Source: Pseudomonas sp. efr-133-TYG-5 (GTDB lineage Bacteria; Pseudomonadota; Gammaproteobacteria; Pseudomonadales; Pseudomonadaceae). Taken from it: a stretch of DNA of 64,000 bases. Below, piece after piece: positions 1-9,376 of this stretch (the stretch's first letter is position 1; every line of letters starts with the position of its first letter). A program made the translations under genes and the position numbers. The notes under the pieces were generated by a model. It worked only from the letters and a program-made list of their open reading frames with translations. It did not search any database and was not told the origin of the DNA. The stretch covers positions 1,860,001 to 1,924,000 of the forward strand of contig NZ_JARVSM010000001.1 in assembly GCF_030209175.1 (NCBI RefSeq), in the 5' to 3' direction.

Positions 1-2
1 GG

Positions 3-479
3 CAGACCAACCTGCTGGCCCTCAACGCCGCCATCGAAGCAGCGCGCGCCGGCGAGGCCGGGCGCGGCTTTGCCGTGGTCGCCGACGAAGTCCGTTCGCT
101 GGCGCAGCGTACGCAGAATTCCACCGAAGAAATCGAGCTGATGATCAGCAGCATCCAGCACGGCACCGGGGCCACGGTCGGAGCCCTGCAAAGCAGTGCC
201 GAGCAAGCCAGGCAGACGCTGCGCCGGGCCAACGGTGCCGGTCAGGCGCTGGAGAAAATCACCGCCTCGATTGCGCAGATCAACCAGCGCAACCTGGTCA
301 TCGCCAGTGCCGCCGAGCAGCAGGCGCTGGTGGCCCGCGAAGTCGATCAGAATCTGGTGACCATCCGCGACCTCTCCACGCAAACCGCGGCAGGCGCGAC
401 CCAGACCTCCGCCGCCAGCCAGGAGCTGTCACGCCTGGCGGTCGACCTCAACGCGCTGGTCACGCGCTTTGTGATCTGA
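3..479 (+). CDS. Methyl-accepting chemotaxis protein, C-terminal part (partial)
   Basis: The reading frame is open from the window edge and ends at TGA 477-479, leaving 158 residues of a transmembrane chemoreceptor. It begins inside the highly conserved hairpin tip that contacts CheA and CheW ([17 protein letters not shown]), followed by [18 protein letters not shown], which is diagnostic of the family. The rest is the descending coiled-coil arm, rich in Ala, Gln and Ser (methylation-helix type), ending in the usual short tail. The ligand-binding domain lies outside the window, so the sensed compound cannot be named. It stands alone, with a separate exporter gene 82 bases downstream. Confidence 0.95.
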   Translation, partial: QTNLLALNAAIEAARAGEAGRGFAVVADEVRSLAQRTQNSTEEIELMISSIQHGTGATVGALQSSAEQARQTLRRANGAGQALEKITASIAQINQRNLVIASAAEQQALVAREVDQNLVTIRDLSTQTAAGATQTSAASQELSRLAVDLNALVTRFVI

Positions 480-561
480 GCGGAAAATTAATTGCCCGAA
501 TAGCGGTTGCCATCGCCAGGGCGCTCGGCAACACTCTCGTCCCGATAAAGGAAGGAGTGCC

Positions 562-1473
562 GTGGTGAGCCCTGTCGATATTTTCCGCATGCTGTTACTG
601 GCAGCAATCTGGGGCGCAAGCTTCCTGTTCATGCGCATCATCGCTCCGGCCATCGGCACGCTTCCCACAGGATTTTTCCGCGTGTCGATTGCCGCCGTCG
701 GCCTGCTGGTGATTCTCGGGCTGATGCGCATCAGTTGGGATTTCAAGGGCAAACTGAAAACGGTGATGCTCCTGGGGGTGATCAACTCGGGGCTCCCGGC
801 CACGCTGTATTCGGTCGCCGCCCAAGTGTTGCCAGCCGGTTACTCGGCGATCTTCAACGCCACCACGCCACTGATGGGCGTGTTGATCGGCGGCCTGTTC
901 TTCAGTGAAAAACTGACCGTGGCGAAACTGTCTGGCGTGTTTCTCGGCCTGCTCGGGGTTGGTGTGCTGACCCGCGCCGGTCCCGTGGCGTTCGATCTGC
1001 AACTGCTGATGGGCGCCCTCGCCTGCCTGCTCGCCACGACCTGCTACGGCTTTGCCGGGTTTCTGGCGCGGCGCTGGCTGGATCAGGCCGGCGGTCTCGA
1101 TAGCCGACTGTCGGCGCTGGGCAGCATGCTCGGCGCGACGCTGTTCCTGCTGCCGCTGTTCGGTTACAGCGTGCTGACCCAGCCGCCGGCGAGCTGGGGC
1201 GGCTGGAACGTGTGGCTGTCGCTGCTCGGTCTGGGCCTGGGTTGCACCGCATTTGCCTACATCATTTACTTCCGCCTGCTGAGCGCCATCGGCCCGGTCA
1301 AATCGATGACCGTGACCTTCATGATTCCGCCGTTCGGCGTGTTGTGGGGAGCGCTGTTTCTCGATGAACCACTGTCGATGGCGCATGTGTATGGCGGGGT
1401 GCTGATTGCCCTGGCGTTATGGCTGGTGCTCAAGCCTGCCGTGGTGAAACCGGCACAGGTGACGGCGCGCTGA
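562..1473 (+). CDS. EamA-family (DMT superfamily) transporter
   Basis: A 303-residue inner-membrane protein with about ten hydrophobic segments arranged as two EamA repeats (roughly residues 8-140 and 150-290), the usual size for the drug/metabolite transporter superfamily. The N-terminal 'AAIWGASFLFMR' is typical of EamA proteins. I chose GTG 562 because AAGGAAGGAG lies just upstream; GTG 565 is equally possible. The substrate is unknown; relatives export amino acids or metabolites. It converges on a second EamA gene and both end at one symmetrical terminator. The two proteins are only distantly similar, so a recent tandem duplication is unlikely. Confidence 0.9.
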   Translation: MVSPVDIFRMLLLAAIWGASFLFMRIIAPAIGTLPTGFFRVSIAAVGLLVILGLMRISWDFKGKLKTVMLLGVINSGLPATLYSVAAQVLPAGYSAIFNATTPLMGVLIGGLFFSEKLTVAKLSGVFLGLLGVGVLTRAGPVAFDLQLLMGALACLLATTCYGFAGFLARRWLDQAGGLDSRLSALGSMLGATLFLLPLFGYSVLTQPPASWGGWNVWLSLLGLGLGCTAFAYIIYFRLLSAIGPVKSMTVTFMIPPFGVLWGALFLDEPLSMAHVYGGVLIALALWLVLKPAVVKPAQVTAR

Positions 1474-1535
1474 CACGGCCCCCCCCTTTGCGCGCCGGGC
1501 AGCGCAGCCGCGCCAGAAGTGCGCGAGCGGACAAG

Positions 1536-1564
1536 AAAGACCCGGAGCATGGCTCCGGGTCTTT
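1536..1564. terminator. Bidirectional intrinsic terminator between two EamA genes
   Basis: A perfect 13-bp inverted repeat (AAAGACCCGGAGC / GCTCCGGGTCTTT) with a 3-base ATG loop. Its A/T ends give a U-run in both directions, serving the converging genes ending at 1473 and 1581. Confidence 0.85.
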
Positions 1565-1580
1565 GCCTCTGGCTGTTGCG

Positions 1581-2444
1581 TTACGCGGTTTTACGGAACA
1601 CGAACCCCAGGCCAACGATGATCAGCAGCATCCCCAGCACGCTCAAGGCAGCGAGACGATTGCCGAAGATCAGATAGTCCATCACCGCCGTCACCGCCGG
1701 CACCAGATAGAACAGACTGGTGACATTCACCAGATTGCCCCGGGCGATCAGCCGGTACAGCAACAGCGTCGCCAGCACTGACACCACCAGGCCCATCCAC
1801 AACACCGGCACGATAAAACCGGCGCTGTGCTCGAAGTGAAACGGCTGGAACGGCGCGAAAATCCCGCACAGCAACAGACCGGCCAGGTACTGCACCGGCA
1901 GCGTGCCGAGCGGGTTGTCGGTGATGCGCTTCTGCATGATCGAACCCAGGGTCATGCTCGCCAGCGCCAACAGGCCAAACAGCATGCCCGCCCAGGACAC
2001 GCCGGCCAGGCCGATGCCCTGATACACCACCATGATCAGCCCGGCCAGGCCCAGCGCCAGACCGAACAGCCGGCTCGCCGAACGCTGCCGCTCCATCAGC
2101 ACCACGGTGAGGATCGGCTGGACGCCCATGATGGTCGCCATCACGCCGGGAGTGATTCTGGTATTGAGCGCCAGCAGATAGAAAATCTGATAAGCCCCCA
2201 ACAGCACCAACCCGGTGGCAATCGCCGACAACATCGGCCTGCCGCCCTTGGGCAACTTCAATTTGAGCAGCGGCACCAACAGCAGCAGCCCGCACAGAGC
2301 AATGGCAAAGCGAATCAGCAGAAAGGCAAAGGGCGAAGCGTGGGCCAGCCCCCATTTGGAGAAAATCGCGCCACTGCTCCACAGCAGAACGAACAGGCTC
2401 GTGGACATCGCCGCGAGCGCGGACTCTTTCGAAAGGACAAACAT
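1581..2444 (-). CDS. EamA-family (DMT superfamily) transporter
   Basis: A 287-residue polytopic inner-membrane protein with two EamA repeats. 'LLWSSGAIFSKWGLAHASP' near the N-terminus and 'MATIMGVQPILT' are typical of RhaT/EamA exporters. The ATG at 2444 is preceded by AGGTGG at a good distance; an upstream GTG at 2453 would add three residues but overlaps that ribosome-binding site, so I prefer the ATG. The substrate cannot be inferred. It is transcribed towards the other EamA gene and shares its terminator. Confidence 0.9.
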   Translation of the reverse strand: MFVLSKESALAAMSTSLFVLLWSSGAIFSKWGLAHASPFAFLLIRFAIALCGLLLLVPLLKLKLPKGGRPMLSAIATGLVLLGAYQIFYLLALNTRITPGVMATIMGVQPILTVVLMERQRSASRLFGLALGLAGLIMVVYQGIGLAGVSWAGMLFGLLALASMTLGSIMQKRITDNPLGTLPVQYLAGLLLCGIFAPFQPFHFEHSAGFIVPVLWMGLVVSVLATLLLYRLIARGNLVNVTSLFYLVPAVTAVMDYLIFGNRLAALSVLGMLLIIVGLGFVFRKTA

Positions 2445-2887
2445 GAATACCACCTGTAGTCAGGCAAAAAGCCAACTCAGCCGAAGCTGAAATTCAGTAG
2501 TTTTCTGGCGGGCGCGGGGTCAGCAGAGAATGCCGATCAGCCCGAAACGCCAACGCCCGGCGGTGATACGACTGCGCACACCGGCGTGCTACTGACAGGT
2601 GGAGGGTAATGACTGATCTGCCCTGGCTGCTGCTTCCCGCACGGCACGACGCCAGCGTTGACCGCTGAATCGACTACCGCGTTGATGAGGGATGCAGGCA
2701 TTGGGGCTGATCTTTTCGAGGGATGAACGTGAGTCGTTCGCTCACGGGCCCTGACTATAACCAGCCTGCGACATGGATTGCAACGACTTGGACAAAGGGC
2801 CAGCAGGGACAGTTCGATGGCAGGCGCATAGGCTGATGAACAACGGATATGCCCAGTGAGGGGGAGACAGGGAATGCTCGAGATCAC
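2445..2887. other. Long intergenic region, no gene seen
   Basis: About 440 bases separate the EamA gene from the GNAT-like gene. I see no convincing coding frame with a ribosome-binding site. It should contain the divergent promoters. The only structure I noticed is a short dyad, CGTGAG-N7-CTCACG at 2728-2746, followed by GACTATAA, which could be a -10 element for rightward transcription. No repeat or RNA gene was recognised. Confidence 0.4.
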
Positions 2888-3415
2888 ATGCCAAAGGAAC
2901 GGAGTTATCTACGCTATCAACTGTACAGGTCGCAGGCCAGGAAACAGGCAAGCATCGCCAAAGCCTTATTACAGCTACCAGCGGGACAAGACTTGTCGAA
3001 GGTACGCTTCGAACCCATCGATGCCATTGCACTGGGCGCGTTCGAGCTCTGGGATAATCCACTTTTTTGCTGGCGAGAGGTCGCCGCATGGAAGTCACGA
3101 GAACCTCTGTCCCTGGATATCGCGATCTGGTTTGAACATCAGCTATGCGGACTGTGTTTCGTCAATCCGAACAAAAGCCGCCAACGTATTCGAATCGTGC
3201 GATTGGAGGGCCGCCCCGGAGATTCTCACCCGCTGAAAAATCGCATCGGGACCTTGGCGATGATGGTCATCGATGAGTTCGCTCGGATAATCGGCAGCCA
3301 CTTCATTGAAGTCCAGGAGCCGATGCAAGGAGCACTTCCCGTTTATAAAAAGCTCGGTTTCAAATTTGATTTGGAAGGTCGTCTTGTCCTCGCAGTGGAG
3401 AGTAAAGTATCGTGA
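2888..3415 (+). CDS. GNAT-like N-acetyltransferase, putative
   Basis: A 175-residue soluble protein (188 if ATG 2849 is used, which has ACGGA a few bases upstream; the start is unresolved). The C-terminal half resembles a GNAT fold: a strand (IRIVRLEG), a long helix (IGTLAMMVIDEFARIIG), then 'GALPVYKKLGFKF', the asparagine/tyrosine helix and LGF turn common near the end of acetyltransferases. The canonical Q/RxxGxG/A acetyl-CoA loop is not obvious; HPLKNRIGT occupies its place, so catalytic activity is uncertain. The stop overlaps a GTG of the next small frame by 4 bases. Base composition is visibly less GC-rich than the flanks, suggesting recent acquisition. Confidence 0.55.
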   Translation: MPKERSYLRYQLYRSQARKQASIAKALLQLPAGQDLSKVRFEPIDAIALGAFELWDNPLFCWREVAAWKSREPLSLDIAIWFEHQLCGLCFVNPNKSRQRIRIVRLEGRPGDSHPLKNRIGTLAMMVIDEFARIIGSHFIEVQEPMQGALPVYKKLGFKFDLEGRLVLAVESKVS

Positions 3416-3450
3416 AAACAGTTCAAATAATGATCGATGAGGGAGGGAGC

Positions 3451-3609
3451 ATGCGCAAATCAGTCAAGAAATCCTCCGCTAAGAAAGGATCAATCAAAAC
3501 TGATGAAAAGATTGTCTCCTCAGAGCTATCAGCCAATCAGCGGCGCTTTCTGCAGCTACTTATTACAGGCATTGAAGACGAACCCAACGTTCTCGCCGGA
3601 CGGCGCTGA
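3451..3609 (+). CDS. Small basic hypothetical protein downstream of GNAT-like gene
   Basis: A 52-residue protein. The first 17 residues are almost entirely Lys, Arg and Ser (MRKSVKKSSAKKGS), followed by an amphipathic helix 'SANQRRFLQLLITGIEDEP'. A very strong ribosome-binding site (GAGGGAGGGAGC) sits directly before ATG 3451. An in-frame GTG at 3412 that overlaps the previous stop by 4 bases would add 13 residues. I recognise no family. Its size, basic tail and tight linkage suggest a partner or antitoxin-like protein for the GNAT-like gene, but that is inference only. A strong terminator follows immediately. Confidence 0.5.
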   Translation: MRKSVKKSSAKKGSIKTDEKIVSSELSANQRRFLQLLITGIEDEPNVLAGRR

Positions 3610-3618
3610 TTCGCAGGC

Positions 3619-3651
3619 AAAAAAAACCGCTCACAAGGAGCGGTTTTTTCC
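3619..3651. terminator. Bidirectional intrinsic terminator
   Basis: AAAAAACCGCT / AGCGGTTTTTT (3621-3631 and 3639-3649) with a 7-base loop. It lies between the small basic gene (plus) and lpxO (minus, ending at 3666) and can serve both. Confidence 0.9.
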
Positions 3652-3665
3652 GTCTGCATCCAGCC

Positions 3666-4604
3666 TCAACCAAACAGCCAATACCCCAGCAACGTCAGCA
3701 CAACAACTGCCAACACCGGACGCATGATGCGGTAGGCCTTGGGGTGGCGGCGCTTCCACTGTTTGACCACGCCGCTGAATTTGTCACTGAAGTTCTTGCT
3801 CCAGGCGTAGGCCTGGTTGATCCCGCCGACGCGTTCGTCGTCTAGGTTCTGCGGTGCGGTGGCGCGGCCCAGCCAGCCACTGATGAAACGGTTGATGCGG
3901 GTCATCAGACGGTTGCTCAGCGGCCGCTCGATGTCGCAGAACAGAATCACCCGGGTCTTGTCGGTTTCATTCTTGACCCAGTGCACGTAGGTCTCGTCGA
4001 ACATCACATCCTCGCCATCGCGCCAGGCGTAGACCTGACCGTCGACGAAAATCCGGCAGTCGTCGGAGTTCGGCGTCGACAACCCGAGGTGATAACGCAG
4101 CGAGCCGGCAAACGGATCGCGGTGCGGGTTGAGGTGGCTGCCACCCGGCAGCAGCGCGAACATCGCACCTTTGACATTGGGAATCGCACTGACCAGCGCC
4201 ACGGTCTTCGGGCACAGGGTTTCGGCCGATGGCAGCGGTTTGTCATACCACTTGAGGTAGAAACGCTTCCAGCCCTTCTTGAAGAACGAGCCGAACCCGG
4301 CGTCGTTGTTCTTCTCGGCGGCGCGGATGTAACCCTCATCGAACAGGTGCATGGCTTCGTCGCGGATGGTTTCCCAGTTGTCGCGCAGCACATCCAGTTC
4401 GGGAAATTTGCTGCGGTCCAGATACGGCTTGGACGGCACGCCGGAGAACAGGTACATCAGGGCGTTGTACGGGGCGAACAGCGCCGAGTGGTTGACGAAC
4501 TGACGCAGTACCGGCAGACGCGCCTTGCCGCGCAGATGCACATAGAGAGTGCTGCCCAGAAACAGCAACAGCACCAACGCCTTGGCGGCAAACGGAAAGG
4601 TCAT
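3666..4604 (-). CDS. lpxO: LpxO-like lipid A 2-hydroxylase (aspartyl/asparaginyl beta-hydroxylase family)
   Basis: A 312-residue Fe(II)/2-oxoglutarate-dependent dioxygenase that should hydroxylate the secondary acyl chain of lipid A at the inner membrane. The likely iron ligands are visible as HRD (H161, D163) in 'LNPHRDPFAGSLRYHLGL' and H208 in 'DETYVHWVKN'; R219 in 'TRVILFCDIERP' fits the 2-oxoglutarate site. There is an N-terminal membrane anchor (about residues 5-22) and a C-terminal hydrophobic segment (about 293-310). ATG 4604 follows AAGGAG; upstream frames lack a site. It appears monocistronic. Pseudomonads often carry two LpxO paralogues and I cannot say which this is. Confidence 0.85.
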   Translation of the reverse strand: MTFPFAAKALVLLLFLGSTLYVHLRGKARLPVLRQFVNHSALFAPYNALMYLFSGVPSKPYLDRSKFPELDVLRDNWETIRDEAMHLFDEGYIRAAEKNNDAGFGSFFKKGWKRFYLKWYDKPLPSAETLCPKTVALVSAIPNVKGAMFALLPGGSHLNPHRDPFAGSLRYHLGLSTPNSDDCRIFVDGQVYAWRDGEDVMFDETYVHWVKNETDKTRVILFCDIERPLSNRLMTRINRFISGWLGRATAPQNLDDERVGGINQAYAWSKNFSDKFSGVVKQWKRRHPKAYRIMRPVLAVVVLTLLGYWLFG

Positions 4605-4840
4605 CAACAACTCCTTGGAAAAAGACAACGCTGCGCAGTGCCATTTACCCGACATGGCAGCCGGCCATGATAAACACTACCGGCGCCGGGAAAAACCCGC
4701 CCAAGCCAAGATTCAGTGTTAAGGATTGCGCAACAAAGCACTTATTAACATAAGGTTCCTGAACCCTGGCTGACCTGGATCAGCAATATCAACAGACCGC
4801 AGCCGGCGCAGTCGTCCGCCGCAATGGCTGAATCATGCCG

Positions 4841-5815
<975 letters not shown>

Positions 5816-5942
5816 GGCTGGGTCCTTATGCAGCATTGAATTCAGCGCTCCAAGGTAAGCCTGTTGCCCCTGGCAGTCCAGTCGGGTCGAACGTCTGCGG
5901 CCACCGACAGTCAATCGCTTACACCGCCCGGAAATTATCGTC

Positions 5943-7019
5943 ATGAAGCGTCGCTACAGCTGGCCGTTATGGACTTTCGTCACCGTCGTCGTATTGCTGG
6001 TCGCCCTGCACATCGCCCTGCCCTATCTGGTGCGCGACTACCTGAACGACAAACTGGCCGACATGGGTGATTACCGCGGCCAGGTCACCGACGTCGATCT
6101 GGCCCTGTGGCGCGGTGCCTACCGGATCAACGGCCTGAAAATCGTCAAGGTCGACGGCAAGGTGCCGGTGCCGTTCGTCAACGCGCCCGTGATCGATCTG
6201 GCGGTCAGCTGGCATTCGCTGTGGTACGACCATGCCGTGGTGGCGCAGGTGCAGTTCTTCAATCCCGAGGTCAACTTCGTCGATGGCGGCCCCAACAAGC
6301 AGAACTCGCAGACCGGTAAAGGCACCGACTGGCGGGCGCAACTGGGCAAGTTGCTGCCGATCACCCTCGATGAAGTACAGATTCATGACGGCAAGATCAC
6401 TTTCCGCAATTTCAACTCCAAGCCGCCGGTCAACATGAGCGCCAGCAGCGTCGAAGCGAGCATCTACAACCTGACCAACGTGGTCGACAAACAGGGCAAG
6501 CGCGATGCCCGCTTCGAAGGCAAAGCGCTGCTGCTCGGGCATGCTCCCCTGGAAACCACGGCCACGTTCGATCCGCTGAGCAACTTCGAGGACTTCCAGT
6601 TCCGCCTGCGCGCCCGCGACATCGAACTCAAGCGCATGAACGACTTCGCCTCGGCCTACGGCAAGTTCGATTTCAACGCCGGCCACGGCGACGTGGTCAT
6701 CGAAGCCCAGGCGAAAAAAGCCCAGGTCACTGGCTACATCAAGCCGCTGTTGCGCGACGTCGAAGTGTTCAACTGGCAGCAGGACGTCGAAAACAAGGAC
6801 AAGAGCATCTTCCGCTCAGTCTGGGAGGCCATCGTCGGCGGCACGGAAACCGTGCTGAAGAACCAGGCCAAGAATCAGTTCGCAACCAAGGTCGAACTCA
6901 GTGGCAACGTGCATCAGCAAAATATCAGCGCATTCGAAGCGTTTCTGCAGATTCTGCGCAATGGCTTCATTCAGGCTTTCAATGCGCGGTATGAGCGGCC
7001 GAAGCCGGATGCGGGCTAG
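5943..7019 (+). CDS. DUF748 / AsmA-like membrane-anchored protein
   Basis: A 358-residue protein with one N-terminal transmembrane helix (about residues 8-28) and a large periplasmic region resembling the beta-rich AsmA-like DUF748 domain. The motif '[17 protein letters not shown]' is characteristic: a short 'V.I.DG.I.F.D' strand pair repeated in AsmA-like bridges. Family members are thought to help lipid transport or outer-membrane biogenesis, but this protein's role is unknown. It is much shorter than the over 900-residue DUF748 proteins, so it may represent only one module. It stands alone, divergent from cysK. Confidence 0.8.
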   Translation: MKRRYSWPLWTFVTVVVLLVALHIALPYLVRDYLNDKLADMGDYRGQVTDVDLALWRGAYRINGLKIVKVDGKVPVPFVNAPVIDLAVSWHSLWYDHAVVAQVQFFNPEVNFVDGGPNKQNSQTGKGTDWRAQLGKLLPITLDEVQIHDGKITFRNFNSKPPVNMSASSVEASIYNLTNVVDKQGKRDARFEGKALLLGHAPLETTATFDPLSNFEDFQFRLRARDIELKRMNDFASAYGKFDFNAGHGDVVIEAQAKKAQVTGYIKPLLRDVEVFNWQQDVENKDKSIFRSVWEAIVGGTETVLKNQAKNQFATKVELSGNVHQQNISAFEAFLQILRNGFIQAFNARYERPKPDAG

Positions 7020-7247
7020 TTCTTGAAGGTCCGCGCTGCTTCGCAGCTATCGGGGATCAATCCCCTCGCGACAGCGCCGTTGTCTGGCGTCAGGCCGAAA
7101 CCGAGTCAACATGTGACGCTCCATTCAGAGACTGAATAAGCCGTCTGCGTTCACAGTCGACCGGGCTGCGCGTTATAGTCGGGACATCCGATTATTTCGC
7201 CCCCGCCCTGCCCGAGCAGGTCGGCGTTACCGTTCGAGGATTAGCAG

Positions 7248-8093
7248 ATGAAGTTCGAAGGCACCCAGGCCTACGTCGCCACCGATGACCTGAAGCTGGC
7301 GGTCAACGCCGCCATCACCCTGGAACGGCCGCTGCTGGTCAAGGGCGAACCGGGCACCGGCAAGACAATGCTCGCCGAGCAACTGGCCGAATCGTTCGGC
7401 GCCAAGCTGATTACCTGGCACATCAAGTCCACCACCAAGGCCCATCAGGGCCTTTACGAGTACGATGCGGTCAGCCGTCTGCGCGACTCGCAACTGGGCA
7501 ACGAAAAAGTCCACGACGTGCGCAACTACCTGAAGAAAGGCAAGCTGTGGGAGGCTTTCGAGTCCGAAGAGCGGGTCATTCTGCTGATCGACGAAATCGA
7601 CAAGGCCGACATCGAGTTCCCCAACGACCTGCTGCAAGAACTCGACAAGATGGAGTTCTACGTTTACGAGATCGACGAGACCATCAAGGCCAAGAAGCGC
7701 CCGATCATCATCATTACCTCGAACAACGAGAAAGAGCTGCCGGACGCCTTCCTGCGCCGCTGCTTCTTCCATTACATCGCCTTCCCCGACCGTACCACGC
7801 TGCAGAAAATCGTCGACGTGCACTACCCGGACATCAAGAAGGATCTGGTCAGCGAAGCGCTGGATGTGTTCTTCGACGTGCGCAAGGTGCCAGGCCTGAA
7901 GAAAAAGCCGTCGACCTCGGAACTGGTCGACTGGTTGAAGCTGCTGATGGCCGACAACATCGGTGAAGCGGTGCTGCGCGAGCGCGATCCGACCAAGGCC
8001 ATTCCGCCGCTGGCCGGCGCCCTGGTGAAGAACGAACAGGACGTGCAACTGCTTGAGCGCCTGGCGTTCATGAGCCGTCGCGGCACCCGCTAA
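7248..8093 (+). CDS. MoxR-family AAA+ ATPase
   Basis: A 281-residue AAA+ ATPase. Walker A is GEPGTGKT (residues 33-40), Walker B ILLIDEID (about 111-118), sensor 1 'IIITSNNEKELPDAFLRRC' with the arginine-finger pair. MoxR proteins act as chaperones that mature or activate protein complexes, normally with a von Willebrand factor A partner. That partner is encoded 12 bases downstream, so the two form an operon. GAGGATTAGCAG precedes ATG 7248. No metabolic client gene (dehydrogenase, CO dehydrogenase) is adjacent, so the target is unknown. Confidence 0.93.
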   Translation: MKFEGTQAYVATDDLKLAVNAAITLERPLLVKGEPGTGKTMLAEQLAESFGAKLITWHIKSTTKAHQGLYEYDAVSRLRDSQLGNEKVHDVRNYLKKGKLWEAFESEERVILLIDEIDKADIEFPNDLLQELDKMEFYVYEIDETIKAKKRPIIIITSNNEKELPDAFLRRCFFHYIAFPDRTTLQKIVDVHYPDIKKDLVSEALDVFFDVRKVPGLKKKPSTSELVDWLKLLMADNIGEAVLRERDPTKAIPPLAGALVKNEQDVQLLERLAFMSRRGTR

Positions 8094-8105
8094 GAGGCTG
8101 ATGCC

Positions 8106-9284
8106 ATGTTGCTCAACCTGTTCAATGAAATGCGTGCAGCCAAGGTGCCGGTGTCGGTGCGCGAGCTGCTCGACCTGATCAACGCGCTGAAACAGCGCGT
8201 GACCTTCGCCGACATGGACGAGTTCTACTACCTGTCGCGGGCGATTCTGGTCAAGGACGAACGGCATTTCGACAAGTTCGACCGCGCGTTCGGCGCCTAC
8301 TTCAATGGCCTGGAAAAGCTCGACGACCATTTGCAGGCGCTGATTCCCGAAGACTGGCTGCGCAAGGAATTCGAGCGTTCGCTGACCGACGAGGAACGCG
8401 CGCAGATCCAGTCCCTGGGCGGCCTCGACAAGCTGATCGAAGAGTTCAAGAAACGCCTCGAAGAACAGAAGGAACGCCACGCCGGCGGTAACAAGTGGAT
8501 CGGCACCGGCGGCACCAGCCCGTTCGGTTCCGGTGGCTTCAACCCGGAAGGCATTCGGGTCGGCGATGCCGGCAAGCGCCAGGGCAAAGCGGTGAAAGTC
8601 TGGGATCAGCGCGAGTACAAGAACCTCGACGACTCCGTGGAACTGGGCACCCGCAACATCAAGGTCGCCCTGCGCCGGCTGCGCAAGTTCGCCCGCCAGG
8701 GCGCTGCCGAAGAGCTGGACATCGATGGCACCATCGACCACACCGCCAAGGACGCCGGCCTGCTCAACATCCAGATGCGTCCGGAACGGCGCAACACGGT
8801 GAAGCTGTTGTTGCTGTTCGACATCGGCGGCTCGATGGACGCCCACGTGAAGATCTGCGAGGAGTTGTTCTCGGCCTGCAAGACCGAGTTCAAGCACCTG
8901 GAGTACTTCTACTTCCACAACTTCATTTATGAATCGGTGTGGAAGAACAACATGCGCCGCACCTCCGAGCGCACGTCGACCCAGGACCTGCTGCACAAGT
9001 ACGGTGCCGACTACAAAGTGATCTTCATCGGTGACGCCGCCATGGCACCGTATGAAATCACCCAGGCCGGCGGCAGCGTCGAGCACTGGAACGAAGAGCC
9101 GGGCTACGTGTGGATGCAGCGGTTCATGGAGAAGTACAAGAAGCTCATCTGGATCAACCCGTACCCGAAAGACACCTGGGGCTACACCTCGTCGACCAAT
9201 ATTGTCCGCGACCTGATTGACGACCAGATGTATCCGCTGACCCTGCGTGGGCTGGAAGAAGGGATGCGCTTCTTGTCCAAATAG
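8106..9284 (+). CDS. VWA domain protein (CoxE-like), partner of MoxR ATPase
   Basis: A 392-residue cytoplasmic protein. Residues 1-130 are helical and charged; a Gly-rich linker (about 127-155) follows; the C-terminal half is a von Willebrand factor A-like domain. The MIDAS motif reads D239-I-G-G-S243, with Gly replacing the first Ser of DxSxS, as is usual in CoxE-type proteins. The start is 12 bases after the MoxR stop, implying co-translation. The pair probably remodels or inserts a metal into an unknown client. An inverted REP pair follows the stop and may end transcription. Confidence 0.9.
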   Translation: MLLNLFNEMRAAKVPVSVRELLDLINALKQRVTFADMDEFYYLSRAILVKDERHFDKFDRAFGAYFNGLEKLDDHLQALIPEDWLRKEFERSLTDEERAQIQSLGGLDKLIEEFKKRLEEQKERHAGGNKWIGTGGTSPFGSGGFNPEGIRVGDAGKRQGKAVKVWDQREYKNLDDSVELGTRNIKVALRRLRKFARQGAAEELDIDGTIDHTAKDAGLLNIQMRPERRNTVKLLLLFDIGGSMDAHVKICEELFSACKTEFKHLEYFYFHNFIYESVWKNNMRRTSERTSTQDLLHKYGADYKVIFIGDAAMAPYEITQAGGSVEHWNEEPGYVWMQRFMEKYKKLIWINPYPKDTWGYTSSTNIVRDLIDDQMYPLTLRGLEEGMRFLSK

Positions 9285-9307
9285 TCGGCGTTGTCAGTGA
9301 TGGCCTC

Positions 9308-9373
9308 CTCGCGAGCAAGCCCGCTCCCCCATTTGGAATGCATTTTCCTGTGGGAGCGGGCTTGCTCGCGAAG
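9308..9373. repeat. Inverted REP pair
   Basis: Two arms of the fluorescens-group REP sequence, CTCGCGAGCAAGCCCGCTCC (left) and its complement (right, 9350-9372), flank an 18-20 base spacer. The element sits between the VWA gene and pxpC, whose genes converge, and may act as a terminator or gyrase site. Confidence 0.9.
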
Positions 9374-9376
9374 CTC

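Noticed and set aside
2856..3236. Alternative frame across the GNAT-like gene with a GAGGGGGAGAC ribosome-binding-like sequence
   Set aside because: The product lacks any recognisable motif and is Cys/Arg-rich; the 2888-3415 frame has GNAT-like features. I keep slight doubt because the purine-rich sequence is striking.
7227..9086. A long open antisense frame (619 codons) opposite the MoxR-VWA genes
   Set aside because: It is the shadow of the GC-rich coding strand; the sense genes have motifs and ribosome-binding sites, while the antisense product has no recognisable domain.
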